Below, piece by piece: positions 51,240 to 61,023 of a stretch of 64,000 bases of DNA. Source of the DNA: JACVRW01 sp963808545 (lineage in GTDB: Bacteria > Actinomycetota > Thermoleophilia > Solirubrobacterales > Thermoleophilaceae). Location: the NCBI GenBank assembly GCA_963808545.1, contig CAWEGB010000011.1:62001-126000 (forward strand). The letters are read 5' to 3'. Numbering within the stretch: the stretch's first letter is position 1; each line of letters begins with the position of its first letter. Under the pieces are notes generated by a model that saw nothing but the letters and a program-made list of their open reading frames with translations, searched no databases and was not told the origin of the DNA. The position numbers and the translations under genes were made by a program.

Positions 51240-53405
51240 TCACTGAGGGTCGACATCCACGGCAAAGCTGACCGCCGCGTGGGCGCGCTCGGCGGCCGCT
51301 GCCTCGACCGCCTCTCGCACCGCGACGATCGCCGCCGCGCGCTCCCGCGAGCGGATCAGGAGCTGGGCACGGTGGCGCGACTGGCGCCGAAACAGGGGCG
51401 CTGGGCCGAGCACCGGCACGTCTTCCGCGGCGATCCGCTCCCCCACGGCCCGGGCCGCATCCAGCTCGGGCCCAGCCTCGGCCGCCGAGCAGACGATGCG
51501 GATCAGGCTGCCGTGTGGCGGGTAGCCGAGCAGGGCGCGGCGCTGCAGCTCGCCGGCCAGGAACGTCTCGGAGTCGTGCCGCGCGGCCAGCTCGAGCGCC
51601 CGGGCAGACGGGTCGAGCGCCTGCACGATCACGCGGCCCCCTCGTGGCCCACGTCCGCTCCGGCCGGCGAGCTGGGCCACGAGCGCGAACGTGCGCTCCT
51701 CGGCGCGGAAGTCGGGGAAGCGCAGGGTGGCGTCCGCGTCGAGCACCACGCCGAGCGTCACGTCGGGGAAGTCGTGCCCCTTGGCCACCATCTGCGTGCC
51801 GACGAGCACCCCGGCCGCCGCGCGGTCGAAGCGCCCGAGCAACGACGCCACGCCGTCGGACGCCACGGCGTCCGAGTCGAGGCGGAACACCGGCAGGGGC
51901 GACACCAGCTCCTCGATCGTGCCCTGGAGCTGCTCGGTGCCGGTCCCGTGGCGGGCCACGGACACCGAGCCGCAGTCCGGGCACGAGCCCGGCACCGGCT
52001 CGCGGTGTCCGCAGTGATGGCACGCGACCTCGTCGAGCGCCCGGTGGAGCACGAGCGTGACGTCGCAGTTCGGGCACTCCCACACCCGAGCACAGTCGCG
52101 GCAGGAGAGGAAGTTCGACCAGCCGCGCCGGTTGAGCAGGACGATCGCCTTGGTCTGCTCCCGGCGAACCTCGTCGAGGGCCCGGCGCGTGCGCTCGTGA
52201 AGGGCTCCCTCGCAGCCGAGCATGCTCACGAGCTCCACGGGCGGCAGCCCGCGGCCGTCGACCCGACGGGCCAGCTCTACCCGCTCGTGCCGGTGCAGGC
52301 TCTCCGGGCGGGGGGTGGCGCTGCCCATCACGAGCAGGGCACCCTCCTGCGCCGCGCGCCGCTCGGCCACGTTGCGGGCGTCGTAGCGCGGATCGCCCTC
52401 CTGCTTGTAGGACTGGTCGTGTTCCTCGTCGATCACGATCAGCCCCAGATCGGCGAACGGCGCGAACACCGCGGAGCGAGGCCCGATGCAGACGCGCGCC
52501 TCGCCGCGCCTCATGCGCCACCACTCGTCGTAGCGCTCGCGGGGCGACAGGCGCGAGTGCATGACCGCCACCGAGTCGCCGAAGCGCTCGACGAAGCGGC
52601 TCGCGGTCTGCGGGGTGAGGGCGATCTCCGGCACGAGCACGATGGCCGAGCGGCCGTGCCGAAGCGCCCGGGCAACGGCCCTGAGGTAGATCTCGGTCTT
52701 GCCGCTGCCGGTGACGCCGTGGAGCAGGAGTGGCGCCGGCGCGGCGGTATCGAGCGCGCCCTCGATCCGGTCCAGCGCGGCCGCCTGAGCGGGAGTGGGC
52801 TCCACCTGTCCCGCCCGGGCACCCACAGCCTCCACGCGCGGGCGCCGCGGTGGCTCGATCGCGTCGTCGAGGCGGACGAGGCCACGCCGCTCGAGGCTGC
52901 GCAGCGTCGAATGCCCGCAGCCGGCGCGCTGGGCCAGCGCCGCGGCGCCCGCCGGGCCTTCGCGCAGGGCCTCGAGCGCCACCCGCTGGCGCGAGCCCAG
53001 GCGTCCTCCTTCGCTCAGGAGCGCCTCCCCGGCAGGGGTGATGGCGGCCCTGAGCGAGCGCCGGGGCACGAGGGGACGGGTCGCGCCGGTGCCGGTGCCC
53101 GGCGGCAGGACCAGGGCCAGGCCGCGCGCCGGGGTCGAGACGTACTCACGGGCCACCCATAGCCCGAGCTCCACCAGTGACCGGGGCACGTCGGCCTCCA
53201 GGGCGGCAAACGGCTGCGCCAGCCGCTCCAGCGGCAGCTCGGACTCCTCGGCCACTCCCACCACCACGCCGAGCAGGCGCCGGCGGCCGAACGGGACCAC
53301 GAGCATGCTGCCCACCCCCACCGCCTCGAGCGATCCGTCGAGCAGGTAGTCGAACGGTCCGCGCAGGGCCCGCGCGGGGGTGAGCGGCTCGACCTTGGCG
53401 ATCAC
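51240..53405 (-). CDS. priA: primosomal protein N' (replication restart helicase PriA)
   Basis: About 721 residues. Walker A 'GVTGSGKTEIYLRAV', 'LVPEIALTP', the DEAH box 'VIDEEHDQSYKQ', and an eight-Cys zinc region ('CRDCARVWECPNC', 'CHHCGHREPVPGSCPDCG') in the helicase core are all intact. Some actinobacterial PriA proteins lose motor residues; here they are kept. GTG 53403-53405 is used, since a longer frame would overlap the divergent cyclase gene. Restarts stalled replication forks. Confidence 0.93.
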   Translation of the reverse strand: MIAKVEPLTPARALRGPFDYLLDGSLEAVGVGSMLVVPFGRRRLLGVVVGVAEESELPLERLAQPFAALEADVPRSLVELGLWVAREYVSTPARGLALVLPPGTGTGATRPLVPRRSLRAAITPAGEALLSEGGRLGSRQRVALEALREGPAGAAALAQRAGCGHSTLRSLERRGLVRLDDAIEPPRRPRVEAVGARAGQVEPTPAQAAALDRIEGALDTAAPAPLLLHGVTGSGKTEIYLRAVARALRHGRSAIVLVPEIALTPQTASRFVERFGDSVAVMHSRLSPRERYDEWWRMRRGEARVCIGPRSAVFAPFADLGLIVIDEEHDQSYKQEGDPRYDARNVAERRAAQEGALLVMGSATPRPESLHRHERVELARRVDGRGLPPVELVSMLGCEGALHERTRRALDEVRREQTKAIVLLNRRGWSNFLSCRDCARVWECPNCDVTLVLHRALDEVACHHCGHREPVPGSCPDCGSVSVARHGTGTEQLQGTIEELVSPLPVFRLDSDAVASDGVASLLGRFDRAAAGVLVGTQMVAKGHDFPDVTLGVVLDADATLRFPDFRAEERTFALVAQLAGRSGRGPRGGRVIVQALDPSARALELAARHDSETFLAGELQRRALLGYPPHGSLIRIVCSAAEAGPELDAARAVGERIAAEDVPVLGPAPLFRRQSRHRAQLLIRSRERAAAIVAVREAVEAAAAERAHAAVSFAVDVDPQ

Positions 53406-53460
53406 CCGACCGAAGCTACGAGCCGGCCCGGACGGCCAGGATCGCCCCTGACCCGCGACG

Positions 53461-54594
53461 ATGTGGGGCGTGGCGATCGATTTTGAGCGAGAGGGGCTGC
53501 TGGAGGGTGCCGGAGCGGGCGTGGCCCGTGAGGCGCGGCTCGAGCTGCTGCGCACGCTCGAGAACGAGGGCTTCACGGTCGATGAGCTCCGGCGCGCCAC
53601 CGCGGAGGACCGCCTGGCTCTGCTTCCGGTCGAGCGGGTCTTGGAGGCCGAGGGGCCGCGCTACACCCAGCGCGAGGTAGCCGAGGCCGCGGGGGTCGAG
53701 CTCGACTTCCTGCGCGACGCCCGCCGCGCGCTGGGCCAGCCCGACGTGGGCCCCGACGAGCGGGCGCTCACCGACGAGGATCTCGATCTCACCCGGCAGG
53801 CGGCCGTGCTGATGGCCGCCGGACTGGACCGTGAGGGCTTCCTCGAGCTCACGCGGGTGATGAGCCAGGCCATGGGCACGGTGGCCTCGTCGATGATCGC
53901 CAACCTCGGCCAGGCGCTGATTCACCCCGGCGACACCGAGCGCGACCTCGGCCTCCGCTACGCCGACACGCTGCGCCAGCTGGGTCCGCTGGCCGGCCCG
54001 GCGCTCCAGAACATGCTGATCATGCGCATGCGCGAGCAGATCCGCCAGGCGGTGATCGGACAGGCAGAGCTCGAGAGCGGCCGGCTGCCGGGCGCCCAGG
54101 ACATGGTGGTGGGCTTCGTCGACATCGTGGGCTTCACCGAGCTCGGCGAGCAGGTCCCGGCGGACGAGCTCGGCCGCGTGATCGGCGACTTCGAGCGCAG
54201 GGTCGAGGACGCGGCGCGTGTGCCGGTGCGGGTGGTGAAGACCATCGGCGACGCCGCGATGCTCGTGGCCCCCGCGCCCGATCCGCTGCTGGAGGCCATG
54301 CTCGGCCTGGTGGAGAGCTCCGGCGAAGATCCCTCAGCGCCGCTGCTGCGGGCCGGCATCGCCTCGGGCGAGGCGCTGCCGCGTGCCGGCGACTACTACG
54401 GCAGTCCGGTCAACCTGGCCAGCCGCCTCACAGCCTTCGCCCGGCGCGGAAGCGTGGTCGCGACCGAACGGGTCAAGCAGTCGGCCGTGCGCGACTACCA
54501 CTGGTCCTACGCCGGGCGCCACCGCTTCAAGGGGGTGCGCGACGAGGTGGCGGTCTACCGGGTGCGCCGGGCTCGGGTGCCAGAGCCCGGCTAG
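53461..54594 (+). CDS. class III adenylate cyclase with Rv1264-like N-terminal regulatory domain
   Basis: 377 residues, soluble. The C-terminal cyclase domain has metal Asp residues D221 ('GFVDIVGF') and D264 ('KTIGDAAM'), K260 and D311 ('GDYYG') as adenine-recognising residues, and N318 and R322 ('NLASRL') for transition-state binding, so ATP is the likely substrate. The N-terminal 200 residues are helical with 'YTQREVAEAAGVELDFLRDARRALG', resembling the autoinhibitory domain of the mycobacterial pH-responsive cyclase Rv1264. ATG start; divergent from priA with 55 bases between. Confidence 0.87.
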   Translation: MWGVAIDFEREGLLEGAGAGVAREARLELLRTLENEGFTVDELRRATAEDRLALLPVERVLEAEGPRYTQREVAEAAGVELDFLRDARRALGQPDVGPDERALTDEDLDLTRQAAVLMAAGLDREGFLELTRVMSQAMGTVASSMIANLGQALIHPGDTERDLGLRYADTLRQLGPLAGPALQNMLIMRMREQIRQAVIGQAELESGRLPGAQDMVVGFVDIVGFTELGEQVPADELGRVIGDFERRVEDAARVPVRVVKTIGDAAMLVAPAPDPLLEAMLGLVESSGEDPSAPLLRAGIASGEALPRAGDYYGSPVNLASRLTAFARRGSVVATERVKQSAVRDYHWSYAGRHRFKGVRDEVAVYRVRRARVPEPG

Positions 54595-55208
54595 ATCTGG
54601 TGCTCGCCCGAGTGGGTCCGCGCCGCGGCCGCCAGCCGGTCGAGCGCCTCGTTGCCCACCGGCGAGATGCCCAGGTCGCGGCCCGCGTCGAGCAGCGCGT
54701 GCCACACCGGCTCGAGCTCCCCGCCCTCGAGCAGCAGGAGGAAGTGATCGTGCTCCTCGTGCACGACGACCGCCGGGGTGTGCACCAGCTCCGCGGCGAT
54801 TACCCCGTGTAGCGGCAGATCGGCCGGCAGACCCGCCCGCTCGAGCACCCTGGCGGCCCTGGGTCCCACCACCGACAGCGCCGTGCCCCCGCTCACCTCA
54901 CGCGCCGTGACCGCCACCCCGCCGCCCGCGATGGCGCGGCCGGTGACCTGGCGCCAGCGGGCCACCGCGCTGGGCATGCCGGCCACCACGGCCCGGTCGG
55001 GGCCCACGCGGCAGCACCAGGTACCAGCCACACAGGCGGCGGTGCCCGGCTCGGGCACCGCGTCGGCCACCGCCACCTCCAGCACGTGTGTGAGCAGGGG
55101 CTCGGGCCCCTCGATCGACATGAGGCTCCACCCGGAGCGGTCGACCAGGCCGGCGGCCTTGGCGCAGACCGCCATCTCGGCGGCCACCGATCCGTAGCGG
55201 GCGATCAA
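54591..55208 (-). CDS. half-length GcvT/sarcosine oxidase gamma-like folate-binding protein
   Basis: 205 residues. 'KAAGLVDRSGWSLMSIEGPEPLLTHVLE' is the N-terminal part of the GcvT-type folate-binding fold and 'REVSGGTALSVVGPRAARVLERAG' follows, as in SoxG-like proteins; the full GcvT is about 370 residues. TTG 55206-55208 is a convincing start since 'agggagggggg' lies four bases before it. It is 15 bases downstream of the MetE-type gene on the same strand, so the pair is probably a C1-transfer unit. The precise reaction is unknown. Confidence 0.72.
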   Translation of the reverse strand: MIARYGSVAAEMAVCAKAAGLVDRSGWSLMSIEGPEPLLTHVLEVAVADAVPEPGTAACVAGTWCCRVGPDRAVVAGMPSAVARWRQVTGRAIAGGGVAVTAREVSGGTALSVVGPRAARVLERAGLPADLPLHGVIAAELVHTPAVVVHEEHDHFLLLLEGGELEPVWHALLDAGRDLGISPVGNEALDRLAAAARTHSGEHQI

Positions 55209-55222
55209 GGTGCCCCCCCTCC

Positions 55223-56392
55223 CTACGACACCCCCAGCTTCTCCGCGGCCATGCGGGTTCCCTCAACCCGGTTCTTGATCTTCTGGAAGGCCACCTCGCG
55301 CGCGTAGTCGGGCGAGCCGTGGTTGGGCTTCTCGTCGATCGAGAAGGGCGAGAAGCCACAGTCGTCGGTCGAGGCCAAGCGCTCCTTGGGGATGAAGTCG
55401 GCGGCCCGTGTCAGGGCGTTCGCCACCTCCTCCGGGCTCTCCACGCGCGGGTTCTGCGGGTTGATCACGCCGATGTAACACATCTGCGCTACCCCGTTGG
55501 CGTCGTCGCGGCTGTGCTTGCCGATCGACTCGTAGACCGGATCCTTCTCGCGCTCCGAGGCCATCTGGATCAGGAAGTAGCCGGCGTTGATCTTGAACAT
55601 CTCCGGCAGCAGGTTGTTGTAGGGCACGTCGGCGCTGTGCACCGAGTCACGGTCGCCGCCGGGGCAGGTGTGGATGCCGATGTTCTTGCGCTCGTCGGGC
55701 TCGAAGCGGTCCATCACCCGGTTGATCAGCTCGACGAAGTGCGGCAGCATCCCCGCGCCCGTCCAGGGATTGCGAGGGTCGTCGCGCGTGGCGAGCCGGC
55801 CCTCGGTGAAGTCCATCGACACCCGCTCGGCTCCCGCGTCGAAGGCGCCGCGGATGTCCTTCTCGGCCTCGTTCGTCAGGTCTTCCTCGAACTGGTCGCG
55901 GGGATAGCCGTCGACCTCCTCGTTGAGCGGGTACAGCAGCGCGAGCATCGAGGGCGCAATCACCGCCTGCTTCATCGGCTTGCTGGCGAACTTGATCGAC
56001 TTCTTGAGCGTGTCGCCGGCGTAGGTCTTGTACTTGAAGGGCCCGCTCACCAGCTTCGGCAGCTGACGGTGATGCCCGTCGGCGAAGATCGCGAAGTACT
56101 GCCCGCCGGGACCGAGGTGATCGGCCAGGCCGGTGCCGGCCAGCGTGTCGGTCACCGGGTAGGTGGCGAAGCTCGACCAGCGCTGCTCGCCGTCCGACAC
56201 GATCGGGCAGCCGGTGGCCTCCATGTTCTCGATCGAATCCTGGACGGCGGCGTCCTGCTCGGACTCCAGGTCCTCCTTCGAGATCTTGCCGTCGTCGTAG
56301 TCCGCGTACGCGGCCTGCAGCTTCGAGGGCCGCGGAAGCGAACCCACCGGCTCCGTCGGTATCCCCGTGTCAGTCCTCGGGTCGTACGCCAT
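55223..56392 (-). CDS. MetE C-terminal-domain-only methyltransferase (core-MetE-like)
   Basis: 389 residues, about half the length of full MetE, with only the catalytic barrel. Zinc-ligand residues are visible in 'GIHTCPGGD' (His-x-Cys) and 'STDDCGFSPF' (Cys), and 'PTEPVGSLPRP' begins the barrel as in MetE-like proteins. It lacks the N-terminal barrel needed to use methyl-tetrahydrofolate polyglutamate directly. Core-MetE-type enzymes may instead take the methyl group from a cobalamin or other carrier. Strong site 'aggaggag' before ATG 56390-56392. Pairs with the GcvT-like gene downstream. Confidence 0.83.
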   Translation of the reverse strand: MAYDPRTDTGIPTEPVGSLPRPSKLQAAYADYDDGKISKEDLESEQDAAVQDSIENMEATGCPIVSDGEQRWSSFATYPVTDTLAGTGLADHLGPGGQYFAIFADGHHRQLPKLVSGPFKYKTYAGDTLKKSIKFASKPMKQAVIAPSMLALLYPLNEEVDGYPRDQFEEDLTNEAEKDIRGAFDAGAERVSMDFTEGRLATRDDPRNPWTGAGMLPHFVELINRVMDRFEPDERKNIGIHTCPGGDRDSVHSADVPYNNLLPEMFKINAGYFLIQMASEREKDPVYESIGKHSRDDANGVAQMCYIGVINPQNPRVESPEEVANALTRAADFIPKERLASTDDCGFSPFSIDEKPNHGSPDYAREVAFQKIKNRVEGTRMAAEKLGVS

Positions 56393-56520
56393 CCTGTGCT
56401 CCTCCTCGGCTACGGACTCGCCGTTTCACGACGGTCCTGTGATACAGACCAGTCTCTCCACCGTGCGCGCGAACGTAAACCAGCCGGACCCGCCGAGTCA
56501 ACTCCTTCCGCCCTGAGCAC

Positions 56521-57159
56521 GTGTCCGCCGCCGCCCTGCTGCTCTCGGTGGCCACGATCCATCTCGTGGCGATGGCCTCCCCCGGGCCCAACGTGCTGGT
56601 GGTTACCCAGACGGCGATGTCACGCTCTCAGCGCAGCGCGCTGGCGGTGGCGCTGGGCGTGGCCACCGGGTCGCTGATCCTGGCCACGCTGGCGGCCGTG
56701 GGGCTCGGCCTGGTGTTCGAGCAGGCCTCCTGGCTGCGCCACGGCATTCAGGTGGCGGGCGGCGCGTACCTCGTCTATCTCGGTGTTCGCGTGTGGCTAG
56801 GGGCGGGCGAGCCGCCGCCCTCGCCCGAGCCTTCCGTCGGTCCCGGCGAGGACAGCCCGCGCCGGCTCTACCTGCGCGGGCTGCTGACCAACCTGACCAA
56901 CCCCAAGGCGGCGGTGTTCTTCGGCAGCATTCTCGCGCCGGTGCTCGACGGTGCCGAGGCGGACTGGGTCGTGGTGGCAGCGATCGCGGTGATCGTGGGC
57001 AACGCCCTGTGGTGGCACTGCCTGCTCGCCGTCCTGTTCGGGCGGCCTCCGGTCCGCCGCTGGTACGCACGAGCCAAGCGGGTCATCGACCGCGTGGTCG
57101 GCGGCCTGCTCGTGCTGCTCGGGCTGCGGCTGGGCGCCGAGCCGGTGCTCGACGGCTAG
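56521..57159 (+). CDS. LysE/RhtB-family exporter
   Basis: 212 residues with six hydrophobic segments. 'MASPGPNVLVVTQTAMSRS' and 'NLTNPKAAVFFGSIL' are the two conserved LysE signatures. It is predicted to export an amino acid or related metabolite. GTG start at 56521; the stop overlaps the convergent ohr gene by four bases. It is divergent from the MetE-type gene with 128 bases between, in which I see no certain promoter. Substrate unknown. Confidence 0.88.
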   Translation: MSAAALLLSVATIHLVAMASPGPNVLVVTQTAMSRSQRSALAVALGVATGSLILATLAAVGLGLVFEQASWLRHGIQVAGGAYLVYLGVRVWLGAGEPPPSPEPSVGPGEDSPRRLYLRGLLTNLTNPKAAVFFGSILAPVLDGAEADWVVVAAIAVIVGNALWWHCLLAVLFGRPPVRRWYARAKRVIDRVVGGLLVLLGLRLGAEPVLDG

Positions 57160-57599
57160 GAGCCGCCGACCGGCTCGCCGTTGACGGTCAGCGCGACCTC
57201 GATGTTGCCCCGGGTGGCGTTGGAGTAGGGGCAGACCTGGTGGGCCGCCTCGACCAGCTCGATCGCGGCGCCCGGGTCGGCGATCGACGGCAGGGTCACG
57301 TCCAGCGCGACAGCCAGGTCGAAACCCCGGCTGTCGTTGGTGACGAGCTCGACCCTCGAGTCCACCTCGGCGTCGTCGGCCTCCAGCTTCTGCCGGCGTG
57401 CCACCACAGCCAGCGCGCTCTCGAAACAGGCGGCGAAGCCCGCCGCAAAGAGCTGCTCGGGGTTCGTGCCGGCGCCGTCTCCCCCCAGCTCCTTCGGCGG
57501 CCGGATCTTGACCTCGAGCGCTCCGTCGTCGGTTACGGCGTGCCCCTCGGCTCGCCCGCCCTTGACCTTCGCCCGCGCGGTGTAGAGGACCTTGGCCAA
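57156..57599 (-). CDS. ohr: organic hydroperoxide resistance protein (Ohr/OsmC family)
   Basis: 147 residues. The two catalytic Cys are in 'FAACFESALAVVAR' (about Cys60) and 'AHQVCPYSNATRGN' (about Cys125), with the Arg/Glu-rich N-terminal strand expected in Ohr. It reduces organic peroxides with lipoyl or thiol donors. TTG at 57599 is the best start ('LAKVLYTARA' corresponds to the common 'M.K.LYTA..'). It follows metK by 11 bases on the same strand. The frame is open into metK, but that part is shadow sequence. Confidence 0.88.
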   Translation of the reverse strand: MAKVLYTARAKVKGGRAEGHAVTDDGALEVKIRPPKELGGDGAGTNPEQLFAAGFAACFESALAVVARRQKLEADDAEVDSRVELVTNDSRGFDLAVALDVTLPSIADPGAAIELVEAAHQVCPYSNATRGNIEVALTVNGEPVGGS

Positions 57600-57610
57600 G
57601 GGGAAAGCGC

Positions 57611-58876
<1,266 letters not shown>

Positions 58877-58895
58877 CAGGCGGGAAAGGGTACAG

Positions 58896-60275
58896 ATGGG
58901 TAGATCAATCGCGGTGGACAGCTTTCGGACCATCATCGAGCCGTTTCGGATCCACTCTGTGGAGCCGATTCGGATGACCACCCAGGCCGAGCGCGAGGAG
59001 GAGCTGGCCCGGGCCGCGTTCAACCTGTTCAACGTTCCCGGGCCCAGGGTGCTGATCGACCTGCTCACCGATTCGGGCACCGGCGCGATGTCCAGCGAGC
59101 AGTGGGCCGGGCTGCAGCGCGGTGACGAGAGCTACGCCGGCTCGGCCTCCTGGTTTCGCTTCCGGGAGGCGGTGCAGGAGCTGTTCCCCTTCGAGCATCT
59201 CATCCCCACCCATCAGGGCCGGGCCGCCGAGAAGATCCTGTTCAGCGTGATCGCCGGGCCGGGGAAGACGATCCCCAACAACACGCACTTCGACACCACG
59301 CGGGCCAACATCGAGTTCACCGGCGCGGAGGCGCTCGACATCCCGATCCCCGAGGCGCGTGTGCCCTCGTCGGATCACCCCTTCAAGGGCAACATGGACG
59401 TGGCGGCGCTCGAGCGGGCGCTGGCCGAGTGCGACGTGCCCGCGGTGATGGTCACGGTCACCAACAACTCGGGCGGCGGCCAACCGGTGTCGATGGAGAA
59501 CCTGCGGGCGGTGCGCGAGGCGTGCGGCAGCGTGCCGCTGTTCCTCGACGCATGTCGCTTTGCCGAGAACGCCTGGTTCGTGAAGCTACGCGAGGAGGGC
59601 TACGCGGACGCGGCCGTCCCGGACATCGTGCGCGAGATGGCGGCTCTGGCCGACGGCATGACGATGTCGGCCAAGAAGGACCCGCTGGGCAACATCGGCG
59701 GCTGGCTGGCGGTGGACGACGACGACCTGGCCGAGCAGGCCCGCAACCTCCTGATTCTCACCGAAGGCTTCCCCACCTACGGCGGCATGGCCGGCCGCGA
59801 CATGGACGCTCTGGCTCAGGGCCTGCGCGAGGCCGTCGACGAGGACTACCTGCGCTACCGCATCCGCTCCACCGCCTACCTCGGCGAGGCCCTCGACCGG
59901 GCCGGCATCCCGGTGGTGCTGCCCGTGGGCGGGCACGCCGTCTACCTCGACGCGCGGGCGCTTCTCCCCCACATCCCGCCGCTCGAGTATCCCGGGCAGG
60001 CGCTCGCCGTCGCGCTCTACCGCGAGGGCGGCATCCGCGGGTGTGAGATCGGCACCGTGATGTTCGGCCGCCGGGCCGACGGTAGCGAGGAACCGGCTGC
60101 GATGGACCTGGTCCGGCTAGCCGTGCCGCGACGGACCTACACCCAGTCCCACATCGACTACGTGATCGAGGTGTGCGAGAGGGTGGCCGCGGGCGCGACC
60201 GGCCTGCGCGGGCTGCGGATAGTCGAGGAGCCGGCGCAGCTGCGCCACTTCACGGCGCGCTTCGAGCCGCTCTGA
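58896..60275 (+). CDS. tnaA: tryptophanase/tyrosine phenol-lyase family, tryptophanase-like
   Basis: 459 residues. 'PFRIHSVEPIRMTTQAERE' and 'LIDLLTDSGTGAMSSEQWAG' at the N-terminus, 'TVTNNSGGGQPVS', 'DACRFAENAWFVK' and the PLP Lys in 'MTMSAKKDPLGNIGG' are family hallmarks, and it ends 'LRHFTARFEPL'. Where tyrosine phenol-lyase has Arg for the phenol hydroxyl ('MERG'), this protein reads 'CEIGT' with Ile, as in tryptophanases. It would release indole, pyruvate and ammonia from tryptophan. ATG 58896 after 'gggaaaggg' is used because the residues before 'MTTQ' are homologous to the family. No tnaC-like leader or permease is near. Confidence 0.82.
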   Translation: MGRSIAVDSFRTIIEPFRIHSVEPIRMTTQAEREEELARAAFNLFNVPGPRVLIDLLTDSGTGAMSSEQWAGLQRGDESYAGSASWFRFREAVQELFPFEHLIPTHQGRAAEKILFSVIAGPGKTIPNNTHFDTTRANIEFTGAEALDIPIPEARVPSSDHPFKGNMDVAALERALAECDVPAVMVTVTNNSGGGQPVSMENLRAVREACGSVPLFLDACRFAENAWFVKLREEGYADAAVPDIVREMAALADGMTMSAKKDPLGNIGGWLAVDDDDLAEQARNLLILTEGFPTYGGMAGRDMDALAQGLREAVDEDYLRYRIRSTAYLGEALDRAGIPVVLPVGGHAVYLDARALLPHIPPLEYPGQALAVALYREGGIRGCEIGTVMFGRRADGSEEPAAMDLVRLAVPRRTYTQSHIDYVIEVCERVAAGATGLRGLRIVEEPAQLRHFTARFEPL

Positions 60276-60975
60276 GCCTGGTGCCGAGCAGCTCGCCGAC
60301 CCGCTCGGGCTGCTCGGTGACCTGACGCCAGGAGAGGCGGATCACGTGGAAGCCCGCGAGCTCGAGGTCGAGATCGCGAGCGCGGTCCTTCTCGAAGGTG
60401 TACGGGTTGTCGTGGATGCCACGGCCGTCGGTTTCGACGATCAGGTTGTGTGCGGGCCAATGGAAGTCGACGCGGTGGTTCTCTGCGTGGCGATTGACGA
60501 CGGGAAGCGGCAGGTTCGCCTTTCTCAGCAGTCTCAAGAAACGGCGCTCCAGCTCGCTGCGGGTGAACGGCACCTGGGGAAGGAGGCCGGCGAGCGCGCG
60601 GCGGAGTCGTTGGGTGCCCGGTCGGCCGGTGGCTCGCTCGAGGGCCTCCGCCATCCGCGTGCGGCCGATCAGCTTCTTGACGAAGGCCTGCTCGACGGCG
60701 CGGTTGAGCTCGGACGGGTTGCTCGCCGCGACGTCGATGAGAGTCCGTTCAACTGTTGTGCACGGGATGCGGTGGCGGCGCGTGGTGTCGCTGTACGGCA
60801 GCAATGAGGGTGAGCAGTGCAGGGGAGCCGGAACACCCGGTGATTCTCGATCCGGACGCGGATCTGTTCCGGCGCTGAGCCCCGCCGCCAGCAGCTGGCG
60901 GCGGGCCACCACCCGGTGCTGGCGGCCGGCGATCTCGGCGACGATTTCCCACGCGGACACAGGTTGAGGTTCCAT
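60250..60975 (-). pseudogene. AbiEi/DUF559 restriction-like nuclease, internally damaged
   Basis: 241 residues from ATG 60973-60975. The N-terminus ('AGRQHRVVARRQLLAAGLSAG') is the winged-helix antitoxin-like domain and the C-terminus ('RVDFHWPAHNLIVETDGRGIHDN', 'FHVIRLSWRQV') is the DUF559 very-short-patch-repair/PD-(D/E)XK-like domain. After 'GLSAG' the frame is off by one: an adjacent frame reads 'EQIRVRIENHRVFRL', the expected continuation. A stretch of perhaps 60-75 residues normally found before 'RRHRIPCTTVERTLIDVA' is missing. The full-length type is about 300 residues. Tail overlaps the lyase gene by 26 bases. Confidence 0.7.
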
Positions 60976-61023
60976 AACCGCCAAAGCTGTGGCAGCGCCC
61001 GATTCGCCCCTTTACTGCTGTCG

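Noticed and set aside
53406..53600. Longer PriA start at 53600
   Set aside because: It would overlap the divergent cyclase gene by 140 bases and adds a Ser/Arg-rich stretch unlike PriA.
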